From Anaerotignum sp. (GTDB lineage: Bacteria > Bacillota > Clostridia > Lachnospirales > Anaerotignaceae): a stretch of 11,535 nt of DNA. Both the position numbers and the translations under genes were made by a program. Of the stretch, positions 1 through 7,032 are shown one piece after another. The DNA is taken from the NCBI GenBank assembly GCA_020024395.1, contig JAHHTV010000035.1:1-11535 (forward strand), given 5' to 3'. Under the pieces are notes generated by a model. The model was not told where the DNA came from. It did no database searches and saw only the letters and a program-made list of their open reading frames with translations. How positions within the stretch are numbered: the first letter of the stretch is position 1; every line of letters begins with the position of its first letter.

Positions 1-116
1 TATCAAAAAATGTATACTCTTTTTTATTGATATTTTCAATATTTTTTACTATATTTTTTATTTTTATATAGAATATAGTCTAAACTTTATTCTGTATTTT
101 AGTCTATTTTAATTTG

Positions 117-125
117 TGATATACT
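117..125 (+). promoter_or_regulatory. Candidate extended -10 promoter of putP
   Basis: TGATATACT is an extended -10 element (TG-N-TATACT, with the hexamer at 120-125) and predicts a start near 132, about 30 nt before the putP ATG. No good -35 hexamer lies 16-18 bp upstream; the best is a weak TTTAGT near 98, which is tolerated when the -10 is extended. The rest of 1-161 is extremely AT-rich and holds no other element that I can recognise. Confidence 0.5.
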
Positions 126-161
126 TTCTATAACATGTAACAGAAAGGATTTGAAGAAATA

Positions 162-1706
162 ATGTCACCAGAAGTATGTATTATGATTGCAATCGCAATT
201 TATTTGATTGCAATGTTGGGTGTGGGGATTTATTGCTCCAAACACAATAACAATGTAGACGATTTTTATTTAGGCGGTAGAAAATTAGGGCCTTTTGTCA
301 CTGCCATGAGTGCAGAGGCTTCTGATATGAGCAGTTGGCTATTGATGGGCTTACCAGGTGTAGCATATCTGACAGGTGTTGCTGATGCAGCTTGGACAGC
401 CATTGGGCTTGCCATTGGTACTTATTTCAACTGGCTGATTATTGCAAAACGAATTCGTATTTATTCTCATGTGGCAGAGAACTCTATCACAGTACCAGAT
501 TTCTTTTCCAGAAGATATCGTGATGACAAAAACATATTGATGTGTATTTCTGCTATTTTGATTATTGTATTTTTCATTCCCTATACGGCTTCCGGATTTG
601 CAGCTTGCGGAAAATTATTTAGTAGTTTATTTGGTGTCAATTATATGGCAGCCATGATTATTAGTGCAGTTGTCATTGTTGGTTATACTGCAACAGGCGG
701 CTTCTTGGCAGCAAGTGCCACAGACTTGATACAAAGTATCTTTATGACTATTGCGTTGATTATCATATTATTATTTGGTATCAAAGTAGCAGGTGGCTGG
801 GATTTGATTGTGAGCGATGTACAATCTATCCCTGGATATTTGAACATGACCGAAACATATAGCGTTGTCACAAACACAGCAGAACCTTACAGCATATTGA
901 AAATTGTATCTGTACTGGCTTGGGGGCTTGGGTATTGTGGTATGCCACATATACTATTACGCTTTATGGCAATCGAAGATAAAGAAAAATTGGCTTTATC
1001 TCGTCGTGTAGCAACCATTTGGGTCGTCATTTCCATGATGATTGCTGTTTTGATTGGTATTGTAGGTTATGCCATGACAAAAGCAGGTGCTGTACCTTTC
1101 TTAGAGGGTTCTGCATCAGAAACCATTATTGTTAGAATTGCACATTTGTTGAGCCACGAAGGCGTTTTAATGGCATTTTTGGCAGGGATTATATTGGCAG
1201 GGATACTGGCAGCAACCATGTCCACCGCAGACTCCCAGCTTTTGGCAGCATCTTCCAGCGTATCTCAAAACTTAATTCGTGGATTTTTCAAAATACAAAT
1301 TTCTGAAAAAACTGCAATGTTGATTGCCAGAATTACTGTTGTTGTCATTTCCTTCATTGCCATATTCTTAGCAAGAGACCCTAACAGCTCTGTATTTGGT
1401 ATTGTATCTTTTGCATGGGCAGGTTTTGGGGCTGCATTTGGCCCTGTGGTTGTTTGTGCATTGTTCTGGAAACGTTCCAACAAATATGGTGCTTTGGCAA
1501 GTATGTTGGTTGGTGGTGTGATGGTATTTGTTTGGAAATATTTAATTGCCCCTAAGATTGGTGCTCTTGGCATTTATGAGTTGTTGCCTGCATTTGTAGC
1601 CGCTTGTGTGGCAAATGTTGTTGTCAGCTTGGCAACACCTGCACCTTCTCAAGAAATCATTTCAGAATTTGAATTGGTACAAAAACTGTATAAAGAAAAA
1701 GCATAA
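162..1706 (+). CDS. putP: PutP-type sodium/proline symporter
   Basis: This is an inner-membrane sodium:solute symporter (SSS family, LeuT-like fold) that most likely imports L-proline with Na+ for nutrition or osmoprotection. The 514 residues match the family length (about 500) and are hydrophobic throughout, consistent with the 13 helices known for PutP. Near-diagnostic motifs are visible: LGGRKLGPFVTAMSAEASDM followed by WLLMGLPG at residues 37-66, GWGLGY-type and PHILLRFMA segments at about 254-270, MSTADSQLL at 353-361, and the FAWAGFGAAFGP segment. D55 and S57 align with Na+-site residues of E. coli PutP, and S354/T355 with its S340/T341; E. coli Gly58 is Ser here. The ATG at 162 follows AGAAAGGA (142-149) at a rather long 12-nt spacing. 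The gene is monocistronic and ends at a shared terminator. Proline specificity is inferred from similarity; pantothenate or another solute is less likely given the PutP-specific motifs. Confidence 0.9.
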   Translation: MSPEVCIMIAIAIYLIAMLGVGIYCSKHNNNVDDFYLGGRKLGPFVTAMSAEASDMSSWLLMGLPGVAYLTGVADAAWTAIGLAIGTYFNWLIIAKRIRIYSHVAENSITVPDFFSRRYRDDKNILMCISAILIIVFFIPYTASGFAACGKLFSSLFGVNYMAAMIISAVVIVGYTATGGFLAASATDLIQSIFMTIALIIILLFGIKVAGGWDLIVSDVQSIPGYLNMTETYSVVTNTAEPYSILKIVSVLAWGLGYCGMPHILLRFMAIEDKEKLALSRRVATIWVVISMMIAVLIGIVGYAMTKAGAVPFLEGSASETIIVRIAHLLSHEGVLMAFLAGIILAGILAATMSTADSQLLAASSSVSQNLIRGFFKIQISEKTAMLIARITVVVISFIAIFLARDPNSSVFGIVSFAWAGFGAAFGPVVVCALFWKRSNKYGALASMLVGGVMVFVWKYLIAPKIGALGIYELLPAFVAACVANVVVSLATPAPSQEIISEFELVQKLYKEKA

Positions 1707-1742
1707 GACTATTTTACTTTTGTGGGGGTAAATCATCAATAT

Positions 1743-1777
1743 AAAAAAGGCGTATTCTAAAAGAATACGTCCTTTTT
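1743..1777. terminator. Bidirectional terminator between putP and recR
   Basis: GGCGTATTCT (1749-1758) pairs with AGAATACG-T-CC (1762-1772) around an AAA loop, with one bulged T at 1770. Five T residues (1773-1777) follow on the plus strand and six A residues (1743-1748) precede it, so the hairpin has a U-tract in both directions. It can end putP from the left and the dnaX-ybaB-recR transcript from the right. Confidence 0.85.
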
Positions 1778-1790
1778 CTATATCCATTTT

Positions 1791-2387
1791 TTATAATTCT
1801 CGTCTGCCTTCCAATGCCCGAGATAATGTAATTTCGTCTACATATTCCAAATCGCCCCCTACAGGCACACCATTTGCAATACGTGTCACTTTTACACCCA
1901 AGGGCTTTAACAAACGGCTGATATACATAGCCGTTGCTTCACCTTCTACATTGGGATTGGTTGCCAGTATCACTTCTTTGACATCTTCTGTCATTCTGGA
2001 AACCAACTCTTTGATATGAATATCCGCAGGGGTAACACCTGTCATAGGTGAAATTGACCCATGCAGCACATGATACACACCATGGTATTGTTTTGTGCGT
2101 TCATATGCAGCCATATCTCTTGGGTCTTCCACAACCATAATAGTTGTATGATCTCTTTTTGGATTTTCACAAACAGGGCAAATATCTTCGTCTGTTAAAT
2201 TACAACAAACGGCACAATATTTGACTTCTTTTTTTGCGTCCAGTATTGCATTTGCCAATGTGGTCACTTTTTCCTCTGGCATATGAATGATATGAAATGC
2301 CAAACGCTGTGCAGACTTTCCGCCAATGCCAGGTAAACCTGCCAACTGTTCTATCAATCTTGTAATGGGATTTCCGTAATAATTCAT
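1791..2387 (-). CDS. recR: Recombination mediator RecR
   Basis: RecR works with RecO (and RecF) to load RecA on single-stranded DNA at gaps in the cytoplasm. The 198-residue protein has the standard length and domain order: a helix-hairpin-helix with [20 protein letters not shown] at residues 16-34, a C4 zinc finger at C58/C61/C70/C73 (CxxC-x8-CxxC), then a Toprim domain with the acidic VVEDPRD at 85-91 and [10 protein letters not shown] at 144-153. The ATG at 2387 is preceded by AAGAGGGG (2393-2400). It lies 15 bp after ybaB, so the two are almost certainly co-transcribed, as in the conserved dnaX-ybaB-recR cluster. It ends just before the terminator shared with putP. Nothing unusual is seen. 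Confidence 0.97.
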   Translation of the reverse strand: MNYYGNPITRLIEQLAGLPGIGGKSAQRLAFHIIHMPEEKVTTLANAILDAKKEVKYCAVCCNLTDEDICPVCENPKRDHTTIMVVEDPRDMAAYERTKQYHGVYHVLHGSISPMTGVTPADIHIKELVSRMTEDVKEVILATNPNVEGEATAMYISRLLKPLGVKVTRIANGVPVGGDLEYVDEITLSRALEGRREL

Positions 2388-2402
2388 AATATCCCCTCTT
2401 AT

Positions 2403-2738
2403 TTAGAATAAACCACCCATACCGCCTGTCAATTTGCCCATTGCGTTGTTATACATTTCATCTGCCTGACGGATTGCTTCGTTCACTGCGGACAATATCA
2501 AATCTTCCAACATTTCCACATCATCAGGGTCTACCACATCAGGATTGATTTTCAATTCTTTGATTTCTTTTTTGCCAGAAATCACAACTTTCACAGCACC
2601 GCCACCGCTTGTCATTTCCAATGTTTTGTCATTGAGTTCTTCCTGCATTTCTACCATTTGTTTTTGCATTTTCTGGGCTTGTTTCATCAAGTTGTTCATG
2701 TTCATACCACCCATGCCACCAAATCCACCTTTTGCCAT
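2403..2738 (-). CDS. ybaB: YbaB/EbfC nucleoid-associated protein
   Basis: This is a small DNA-binding protein of the YbaB/EbfC family (YaaK in Bacillus), which forms dimers and binds the nucleoid. At 111 residues it has the family length. Glycine/methionine-rich ends flank a basic, glutamine-rich helix ([20 protein letters not shown]) that begins the tweezer-shaped dimer, followed by [20 protein letters not shown], the central beta segment typical of the family. The start is fixed by a perfect AGGAGGT (2747-2753) eight nt before the ATG. It sits between dnaX and recR as in most Firmicutes. Its exact role near these genes is unsettled in the literature. Confidence 0.95.
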   Translation of the reverse strand: MAKGGFGGMGGMNMNNLMKQAQKMQKQMVEMQEELNDKTLEMTSGGGAVKVVISGKKEIKELKINPDVVDPDDVEMLEDLILSAVNEAIRQADEMYNNAMGKLTGGMGGLF

Positions 2739-2783
2739 ATTGTATAACCTCCTAAAAGTATATTTTTATTTTTATTCTTTTCT

Positions 2784-2812
2784 ATTTTATATAAAACTGC
2801 GTATTCTCGCAA
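2784..2812 (-). promoter_or_regulatory. Candidate internal promoter for ybaB-recR
   Basis: In the 80-bp gap after dnaX, the minus strand reads TTGCGA (2807-2812), 17 bp, then TAAAAT (2784-2789), a fair sigma-A match (4/6 and 5/6). The -35 overlaps a small hairpin ATTCTC-TTGC-GAGAAT (2803-2818) that lies just after the dnaX stop and lacks a proper U-tract. The element would let ybaB-recR be expressed independently of dnaX. AT-rich DNA makes chance matches common. Confidence 0.35.
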
Positions 2813-2819
2813 GAGAATT

Positions 2820-4418
2820 TTATGGTTCCATATCTGCCTCTGGAAAATAGCCTGACATCAGGCTTTCAAATTCTGGGTCACTCATACCATTTTGTAGTTC
2901 TTCTTCTTTACCATACATAGTTTCTCGCCATTGGTCATATGCTTCTTTGACAATGGTTTGAAACTGAAATGTTTTTTCTGTATTTTTTGCAATGGTTTCT
3001 GTAATCTCATCTAAATGCTTGTTTAATATGCTTGCCAAAGCATCATACCCACACACCAAATACACAAAATCATCTTCTTTGAAACCAATTTCCACCTGTG
3101 ACAGCATACCTTTCAAGCTGCCTTCAAAATGTGCATTGCAAAGTGTATGCCAATTTTTTTGCAAATTTTGTTTATCTTCTTCCAATGCTGGCGGACGTTT
3201 TTTTGGTTTTTGTTGCGTTTGTTTTGGCTGCTGTGTAGGTATGGTTTGTACCACAGAAACGCCCTGTGCCACTTTTCTTTCCAAACCTGCCAATCTTGCC
3301 GCAAGTGCTGTGACATCTTTATCCGCCCATTGTGAGCAAAGCCGCAATATTTCCACTTCTAATAATATTCTTGTATTTGCTGCATATTTGATATCATTTT
3401 GCAATGTCGAAAACCGCCCAATCCAATATGTCAATTCTTCTGCGGAAAGTGTATTGGCTTGTGCTTGCAATCGCTCTGTATTTTCTGCGGACAAATCCAA
3501 AATACGTTGTGGTTGTGCAACCGTTGCTGTAATCAATAAATTGCGCAAATGCTCCAAAAACTCAGAAATAAATTGTTTGACATCTCGCCCATCGAAAAGT
3601 ATTTTTTCTATCAATTCCATTGCTTTTTGTGCATCTTTTTTCGATAATGCCTCTGTCATATCAAAAAATACACTTTTGTCAACTGCACCAACAACTTCTT
3701 GCACTTTTTCTAGTGTCACTTCTTCCCCACTGAAAAAAGCAAGACATTGGTCTAATATACTCAGAGAGTCACGCAATGAACCATCTGCCAACTGTGCCAC
3801 ATAATGTAAAGCATCGGTTGTTGCAAACAATCCCTCTGTTTGCAAATACCCTGCCAATGTGTTTGCAATATCTTCTGTTGTGATACGGCGAAAATCAAAT
3901 CGTTGACAACGAGATAATATCGTGACAGGGACTTTTTGCGGGTCTGTGGTTGCCAATATAAATATGACGTGTGCTGGTGGTTCTTCCAATGTTTTGAGCA
4001 ATGCATTGAATGCACTACCAGAAAGCATATGCACTTCGTCTATAATAAATACTTTATAAATCCCTTCAGTCGGTGGATACTTGACTTCTTCTCGAATTTC
4101 TCGAATATTTTCCACACTGTTGTTAGATGCAGCGTCAATTTCCATCACATTGACACTACGTCCAGCCAATATTGCCTCACACATACTACATACATTACAT
4201 GGTTCCCCATCTTCTGTCAGGTGCAAACAGTTGATTGCTCTTGCAAATATTTTTGCAGTAGAGGTTTTCCCTGTACCTCTTGTGCCACAAAACAGATATG
4301 CATGAGAAATACGCTTTGTTTGCATTTGGTTTTTCAATGTCTTGACAATATGTTCTTGTCCCACAACACCCGAAAATGTATTTGGGCGAAATTTTCGATA
4401 CAATGCTGTATACGACAT
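2820..4418 (-). CDS. dnaX: DNA polymerase III subunit gamma/tau
   Basis: DnaX is the ATPase of the clamp loader that opens the beta clamp and organises the polymerase III holoenzyme at the fork. The 532 residues show an AAA+ module with Walker A GTRGTGKT at 45-52, zinc-binding cysteines C64, C74, C77 and C80, Walker B IIDE at 125-128, sensor-1 ATTDP at 156-160 and the SRC arginine-finger motif at 169-171. Domain III follows to about residue 370, then a Q/K/P-rich linker (about 385-415) and a tau-like C-terminal domain. The ATG is set by AGGGAGG (4427-4433) with an 8-nt spacer. Upstream is the SRP RNA, downstream ybaB and recR. The linker holds an A7 slippage site that could yield a shorter gamma-like product (see separate entry). 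Confidence 0.97.
   Translation of the reverse strand: MSYTALYRKFRPNTFSGVVGQEHIVKTLKNQMQTKRISHAYLFCGTRGTGKTSTAKIFARAINCLHLTEDGEPCNVCSMCEAILAGRSVNVMEIDAASNNSVENIREIREEVKYPPTEGIYKVFIIDEVHMLSGSAFNALLKTLEEPPAHVIFILATTDPQKVPVTILSRCQRFDFRRITTEDIANTLAGYLQTEGLFATTDALHYVAQLADGSLRDSLSILDQCLAFFSGEEVTLEKVQEVVGAVDKSVFFDMTEALSKKDAQKAMELIEKILFDGRDVKQFISEFLEHLRNLLITATVAQPQRILDLSAENTERLQAQANTLSAEELTYWIGRFSTLQNDIKYAANTRILLEVEILRLCSQWADKDVTALAARLAGLERKVAQGVSVVQTIPTQQPKQTQQKPKKRPPALEEDKQNLQKNWHTLCNAHFEGSLKGMLSQVEIGFKEDDFVYLVCGYDALASILNKHLDEITETIAKNTEKTFQFQTIVKEAYDQWRETMYGKEEELQNGMSDPEFESLMSGYFPEADMEP
3198..3204 (-). other. Candidate A7 slippage/frameshift site in dnaX
   Basis: On the coding strand the codons for P405-K406-K407 read CCA-AAA-AAA, giving A_AAA_AAA in the phase needed for -1 slippage. 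After a -1 shift the ribosome or polymerase product adds TSASIGRR and meets TAA, giving a protein of 415 residues, close to the 431-residue gamma subunit of E. coli. The position, just after domain III in the linker, is where gamma ends in known systems. No Shine-Dalgarno-like stimulator is visible upstream; a possible TTGCAAA/TTTGCAA stem lies about 30 nt downstream. A second A7 (3154-3160) lies nearby, and A-runs are common in this genome. Confidence 0.4.
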
Positions 4419-4445
4419 GACAACAACCTCCCTTGTCCGTCATAC

Positions 4446-4477
4446 AAAAAAGACGGGAAAAAATACTTTCTCCCGTC
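4446..4477 (-). terminator. Intrinsic terminator of the SRP RNA gene
   Basis: On the minus strand GACGGGA (4471-4477) pairs with TCCCGTC (4452-4458) and is followed by six U residues (4446-4451). It directly follows the SRP RNA 3' end and lies only 12 nt before the dnaX ribosome binding site. Confidence 0.88.
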
Positions 4478-4493
4478 CTTGTGTTTTATAGAA

Positions 4494-4762
4494 ATCCGTG
4501 CATTTGCTGTTGTCACAGCCAACCATGCGTTACCTTGTTCCAAAGCTCCATACAGGCACCCTTGCGACACACGAGAAGTAGACTGCTTAGTGCTGCTGTC
4601 TTCCGACCCTGACACGGTTCACAGGCTCCTGTTGTGCAAGACCTGCACTTCAACACCCTTTCCCAAGGGCAGGCCATATTTGACTATGCCGAAAGCAAAC
4701 GTCACCCCCACTGTAGCGGATTGTGGGTACAGGGTACCGCTGACCCCCCGGCTAGCACGGAA
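4494..4762 (-). ncRNA. ffs: Signal recognition particle RNA (large, 6S/scRNA type)
   Basis: This is the RNA scaffold of the signal recognition particle, which with Ffh targets nascent membrane proteins to FtsY. Domain IV is diagnostic: at 4586-4619 the minus strand has a GGAA tetraloop (4601-4604) closed by GUC/GAC, flanked by the CAGG / AGCAG symmetric internal loop that binds Ffh. Relative to the usual UCC/GGA stem the GUC/GAC pairs are a compensatory change. The 5' Alu-domain segment AGCGGUACCCUGUACCC, then AAUCCGCU, resembles Bacillus scRNA. The ends pair: CCGTGC (4755-4760) with GCACGG (4496-4501), giving a mature RNA of about 265 nt. The primary transcript should run from about 4782 to 4446. 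It sits between tadA and dnaX as in B. subtilis. Exact mature ends are approximate. Confidence 0.95.
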
Positions 4763-4788
4763 ATATCAACCGATTTTCATGCTATTAT

Positions 4789-4817
4789 AGTATACATAAC
4801 AATATCTTTGCTGTCAA
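4789..4817 (-). promoter_or_regulatory. Sigma-A promoter of the SRP RNA
   Basis: The minus strand has a consensus TTGACA (4812-4817), exactly 17 bp, then TATACT (4789-4794), which is followed by an overlapping TATAAT. The start is predicted near 4782, about 20 nt upstream of the mature 5' end. A near-perfect promoter fits a highly expressed structural RNA. Confidence 0.88.
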
Positions 4818-4845
4818 CACCAAAAATGTGACAATGTATCACCCA

Positions 4846-5133
4846 TCATTTTTTCCATTTCAAATAATCTGCAATCACATCATGCAATTCAATAAATGGT
4901 TCTTGTTTGAGTCCTTTTCCTGTACGCATATTGACAATATCCATCTTATCTGTACAAAAATTTCCATACCCATCTATACATGTCATCAGCTCTGCCAATA
5001 CATCATATGTGACTTCATAAAGCAAATCTTCCATATCATCACCAGGTTTATATTGACTCAATGCGATTTGCACTGTAGCTTCTTGTATAGCAGATAATTT
5101 TTCAAAAAAATCTTTTTGGTAAGCATTTTCCAT
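4846..5133 (-). CDS. Unrecognised 95-residue acidic protein downstream of tadA
   Basis: I do not recognise this family. The 95 residues are soluble-looking and acidic, with no signal peptide or membrane segment. Predicted features are an N-terminal amphipathic helix (about 5-30), an acidic stretch GDDMEDLLYEVTYDVLAELM (31-50), a turn with IDGYGNF, then FIELHDVIADYLKWKK at the end. C52 and C60 are the only cysteines, so a zinc finger is unlikely. Translation appears coupled to tadA: the gap is 5 bp and its AGGTG ribosome binding site (within 5140-5145) lies inside the last codons of tadA. Codon use resembles its neighbours. It lies in the slot between tadA and the SRP RNA and ends before the SRP promoter. 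The gene is very likely real; its function is unknown. Confidence 0.8.
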   Translation of the reverse strand: MENAYQKDFFEKLSAIQEATVQIALSQYKPGDDMEDLLYEVTYDVLAELMTCIDGYGNFCTDKMDIVNMRTGKGLKQEPFIELHDVIADYLKWKK

Positions 5134-5138
5134 ATCGT

Positions 5139-5609
5139 TTACACCTGTTTTACTTTCCGAAACCGTTTGAAAAATCGTTTCATGATTTCGCTACATTCTT
5201 CTTGCAACAACCCTTCTGTCACTTCTACTTGATGGTTGAATTTCGGTTCGTGCAAAATATCCAATATAGACCCTGCACAGCCTGCTTTGCTGTTTCTTGT
5301 ACCAAATACCACACGTGGTATTCTTGCCTGTACAATGGCACCTGCACACATTGGGCAAGGCTCTACCGTGACATACAATGTGCAATCTTCCAGTCGCCAA
5401 TCGCCTACAATATCTGATGCAATATTGATAATATCAATTTCTGCATGGCGTAAAGGGTTTTTTGCTGTATTACGCATGTTATGCCCTCTTGCAATGATTT
5501 CATTTTCTCGCACCATCACCGCACCAATCGGCACTTCTCCTGCCTGCAATGCTTTTTCTGCTTCTGCCAATGCTTGTTGCATATAATATAAATCTTGTTG
5601 CTGTGTCAC
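5139..5609 (-). CDS. tadA: tRNA-specific adenosine deaminase TadA
   Basis: TadA deaminates A34 to inosine in the anticodon of tRNA-Arg(ACG), letting one tRNA read CGU, CGC and CGA. From the chosen start it has 156 residues, the usual family length. The zinc cytidine/adenosine deaminase motif is complete: H55-A-E57 (zinc ligand and proton-shuttle glutamate) and P84-C85-P-M-C88 (two zinc-ligand cysteines). The start is GTG at 5607-5609, set by AAGGGGG (5619-5625) nine nt upstream. An in-frame upstream ATG at 5657 would add 16 residues unlike TadA and overlap the lipoprotein gene, so I rejected it. The ribosome binding site lies in the last codons of the lipoprotein gene, 4 bp upstream, suggesting translational coupling. 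Confidence 0.95.
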   Translation of the reverse strand: MTQQQDLYYMQQALAEAEKALQAGEVPIGAVMVRENEIIARGHNMRNTAKNPLRHAEIDIINIASDIVGDWRLEDCTLYVTVEPCPMCAGAIVQARIPRVVFGTRNSKAGCAGSILDILHEPKFNHQVEVTEGLLQEECSEIMKRFFKRFRKVKQV

Positions 5610-5613
5610 AAAA

Positions 5614-6951
5614 TCATTCCCCCTTTGCAATACACAAAGAGCCTTTTCTTGCTTCAATATCTGTCACCAACCAGTAATCATCCAAACCATCATCATTCAA
5701 ATCAACAGGATAAATGCACTGTGCATATACAATATCTTCATTTGAAGAACGCAATCCCTTTTCTGTCAATATATAACGAATGGTAGTACCTGTCATATCA
5801 CAAATATAAATTTCTTTGACACCATCTTGGTTCAAATCCCCACTTGTAATCACACCATACAAACTTTCCACGCCCAAATGGGTAGACCACAATTTACGAA
5901 AATTGGTATTATTTTTTTGATACAAATATAAATCCAAACCATCACTCATCAAATACTCTTTTGTACCATTGTTATCCAAATCTGTAATGTGTATATAATG
6001 TGCCCCATGTTTCAAACGGGTATATGCTGTATTTTGCCAGCCTTCTTCTGTGTTTTGATAATATTGTATGGTTTTATCCACAGAAAGCAATAGGATGTCA
6101 CCATCTGCTGCCAAAGCCCCTGCATTGCTTGCCTCTAATGGGATTTCTGCATTTGTTTTTTGCATATTGACATCATAAAATACAACCTTTTCTGATTTTG
6201 TAAATGTATGCTCACCTTCACCACTGCCATGTTCTTCTACACTAGAAAGCAACACAGCCAATTCGCTACCATTTGCACCATCAAAAAATGTGGCAGAAGT
6301 TGCTTCCAATCCATTACCAAATGTCAATGTTCTCCACAATCGTAATGCATTTTTCTGATAACGATATATACGTACACTCCCATTTTGTATGGAAGCCATC
6401 AATACATTGCCCTTGCTATCTTTGCCCACTGTCAAAAAACCTTCTTTTGGAAAAGATGCAGATGTGGAAGAAAATATTTTTTCCATACCATTCCAATTTT
6501 CATACTTTGTAAAATCAACATCTGTCAAAAAAAGATTTCTCTCTGTCAAACCATAATATCCATTGTCATAATCACCTTGATAACAAGCACCAACTAAATG
6601 ACTGCCATTAAAATAACACAATAGCTGTCCAGCAACATCACCATTATAATGCATCAAATTGGCTGTACCAATTACCACATTTGTATTTTGATATGCAGAC
6701 AAATCATATTCTGTCATTGCAGATGCTGCAAAGAGGTCATTTGTTTCTTCTGATTTTTTGGGTATTGTACCACTCATAAACTGCAAGCTATCTTTATCAA
6801 AATCCCAGTAATATTTGTCTGCCACAGACATTATCAAATCCATATATTGTTCTTGCTGTTCTGCTGTGAGTGTGAATGTTGTTTCTTTGGATGCACAACC
6901 ACACAAACCCAACACAGTCAACAAAAGCAAACACAATTTTGTTTTTTTCAT
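5614..6951 (-). CDS. FG-GAP/VCBS-like repeat lipoprotein
   Basis: This is probably an extracytoplasmic lipoprotein. From the ATG at 6951 it has 445 residues and begins with a type II signal peptide: MKKTK, a hydrophobic core, then the lipobox L16-C-G-C19, so C19 would be lipidated. The mature part is rich in aromatic residues and beta strands. Three acidic turns of FG-GAP/VCBS type are clear near the C terminus: DLDNNGTKE (324-332), DLNQDGVKE (372-380) and DLNDDGLDD (417-425). They resemble calcium-binding loops of integrin-like beta-propeller blades. An in-frame upstream start at 7029 would bury the signal peptide behind 26 residues and lacks a ribosome binding site; GAGGGAAGGGA (6957-6967) supports the ATG chosen. 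It has its own promoter 81 bp after spmB and overlaps regulation with tadA downstream. The substrate or partner is unknown; a sporulation link is only suggested by position. Confidence 0.85.
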   Translation of the reverse strand: MKKTKLCLLLLTVLGLCGCASKETTFTLTAEQQEQYMDLIMSVADKYYWDFDKDSLQFMSGTIPKKSEETNDLFAASAMTEYDLSAYQNTNVVIGTANLMHYNGDVAGQLLCYFNGSHLVGACYQGDYDNGYYGLTERNLFLTDVDFTKYENWNGMEKIFSSTSASFPKEGFLTVGKDSKGNVLMASIQNGSVRIYRYQKNALRLWRTLTFGNGLEATSATFFDGANGSELAVLLSSVEEHGSGEGEHTFTKSEKVVFYDVNMQKTNAEIPLEASNAGALAADGDILLLSVDKTIQYYQNTEEGWQNTAYTRLKHGAHYIHITDLDNNGTKEYLMSDGLDLYLYQKNNTNFRKLWSTHLGVESLYGVITSGDLNQDGVKEIYICDMTGTTIRYILTEKGLRSSNEDIVYAQCIYPVDLNDDGLDDYWLVTDIEARKGSLCIAKGE

Positions 6952-7000
6952 GCTCGTCCCTTCCCTCTTTTGTAATGCTTGTTTCTGCATAACTGTTTTC

Positions 7001-7029
7001 ATTATATATGAGAGGAGCAATTTTTTCAA
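7001..7029 (-). promoter_or_regulatory. Sigma-A promoter of the lipoprotein-tadA operon
   Basis: The minus strand reads TTGAAA (7024-7029), 17 bp, then TATAAT (7001-7006). The start is predicted near 6994, giving a leader of about 43 nt. It lies between the spmB stop and the lipoprotein ATG, so the lipoprotein, tadA and the 95-residue gene can be made during vegetative growth, independently of spmAB. There is no hairpin terminator after spmB, so read-through from spmAB is also possible. Confidence 0.72.
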
Positions 7030-7032
7030 ACA

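Noticed and set aside
2992..3804. 270-codon plus-strand open frame
   Set aside because: It lies entirely antisense to dnaX, which has clear motifs throughout, is extremely rich in Cys and Ser, and has no ribosome binding site.
4485..4490. TATAAA as a dnaX promoter -10
   Set aside because: There is no acceptable -35 at 16-18 bp and the start would fall inside the SRP terminator stem.
3936..4790. 284-codon plus-strand open frame
   Set aside because: It runs antisense to dnaX and then through the SRP RNA and its promoter, and its composition (many Cys, His and Trp) is that of a shadow frame.
4821..4848. Terminator after the 95-residue gene
   Set aside because: GTGA/TCAC forms only four pairs with mismatches above them; the following ATTTTT is not enough to call it.
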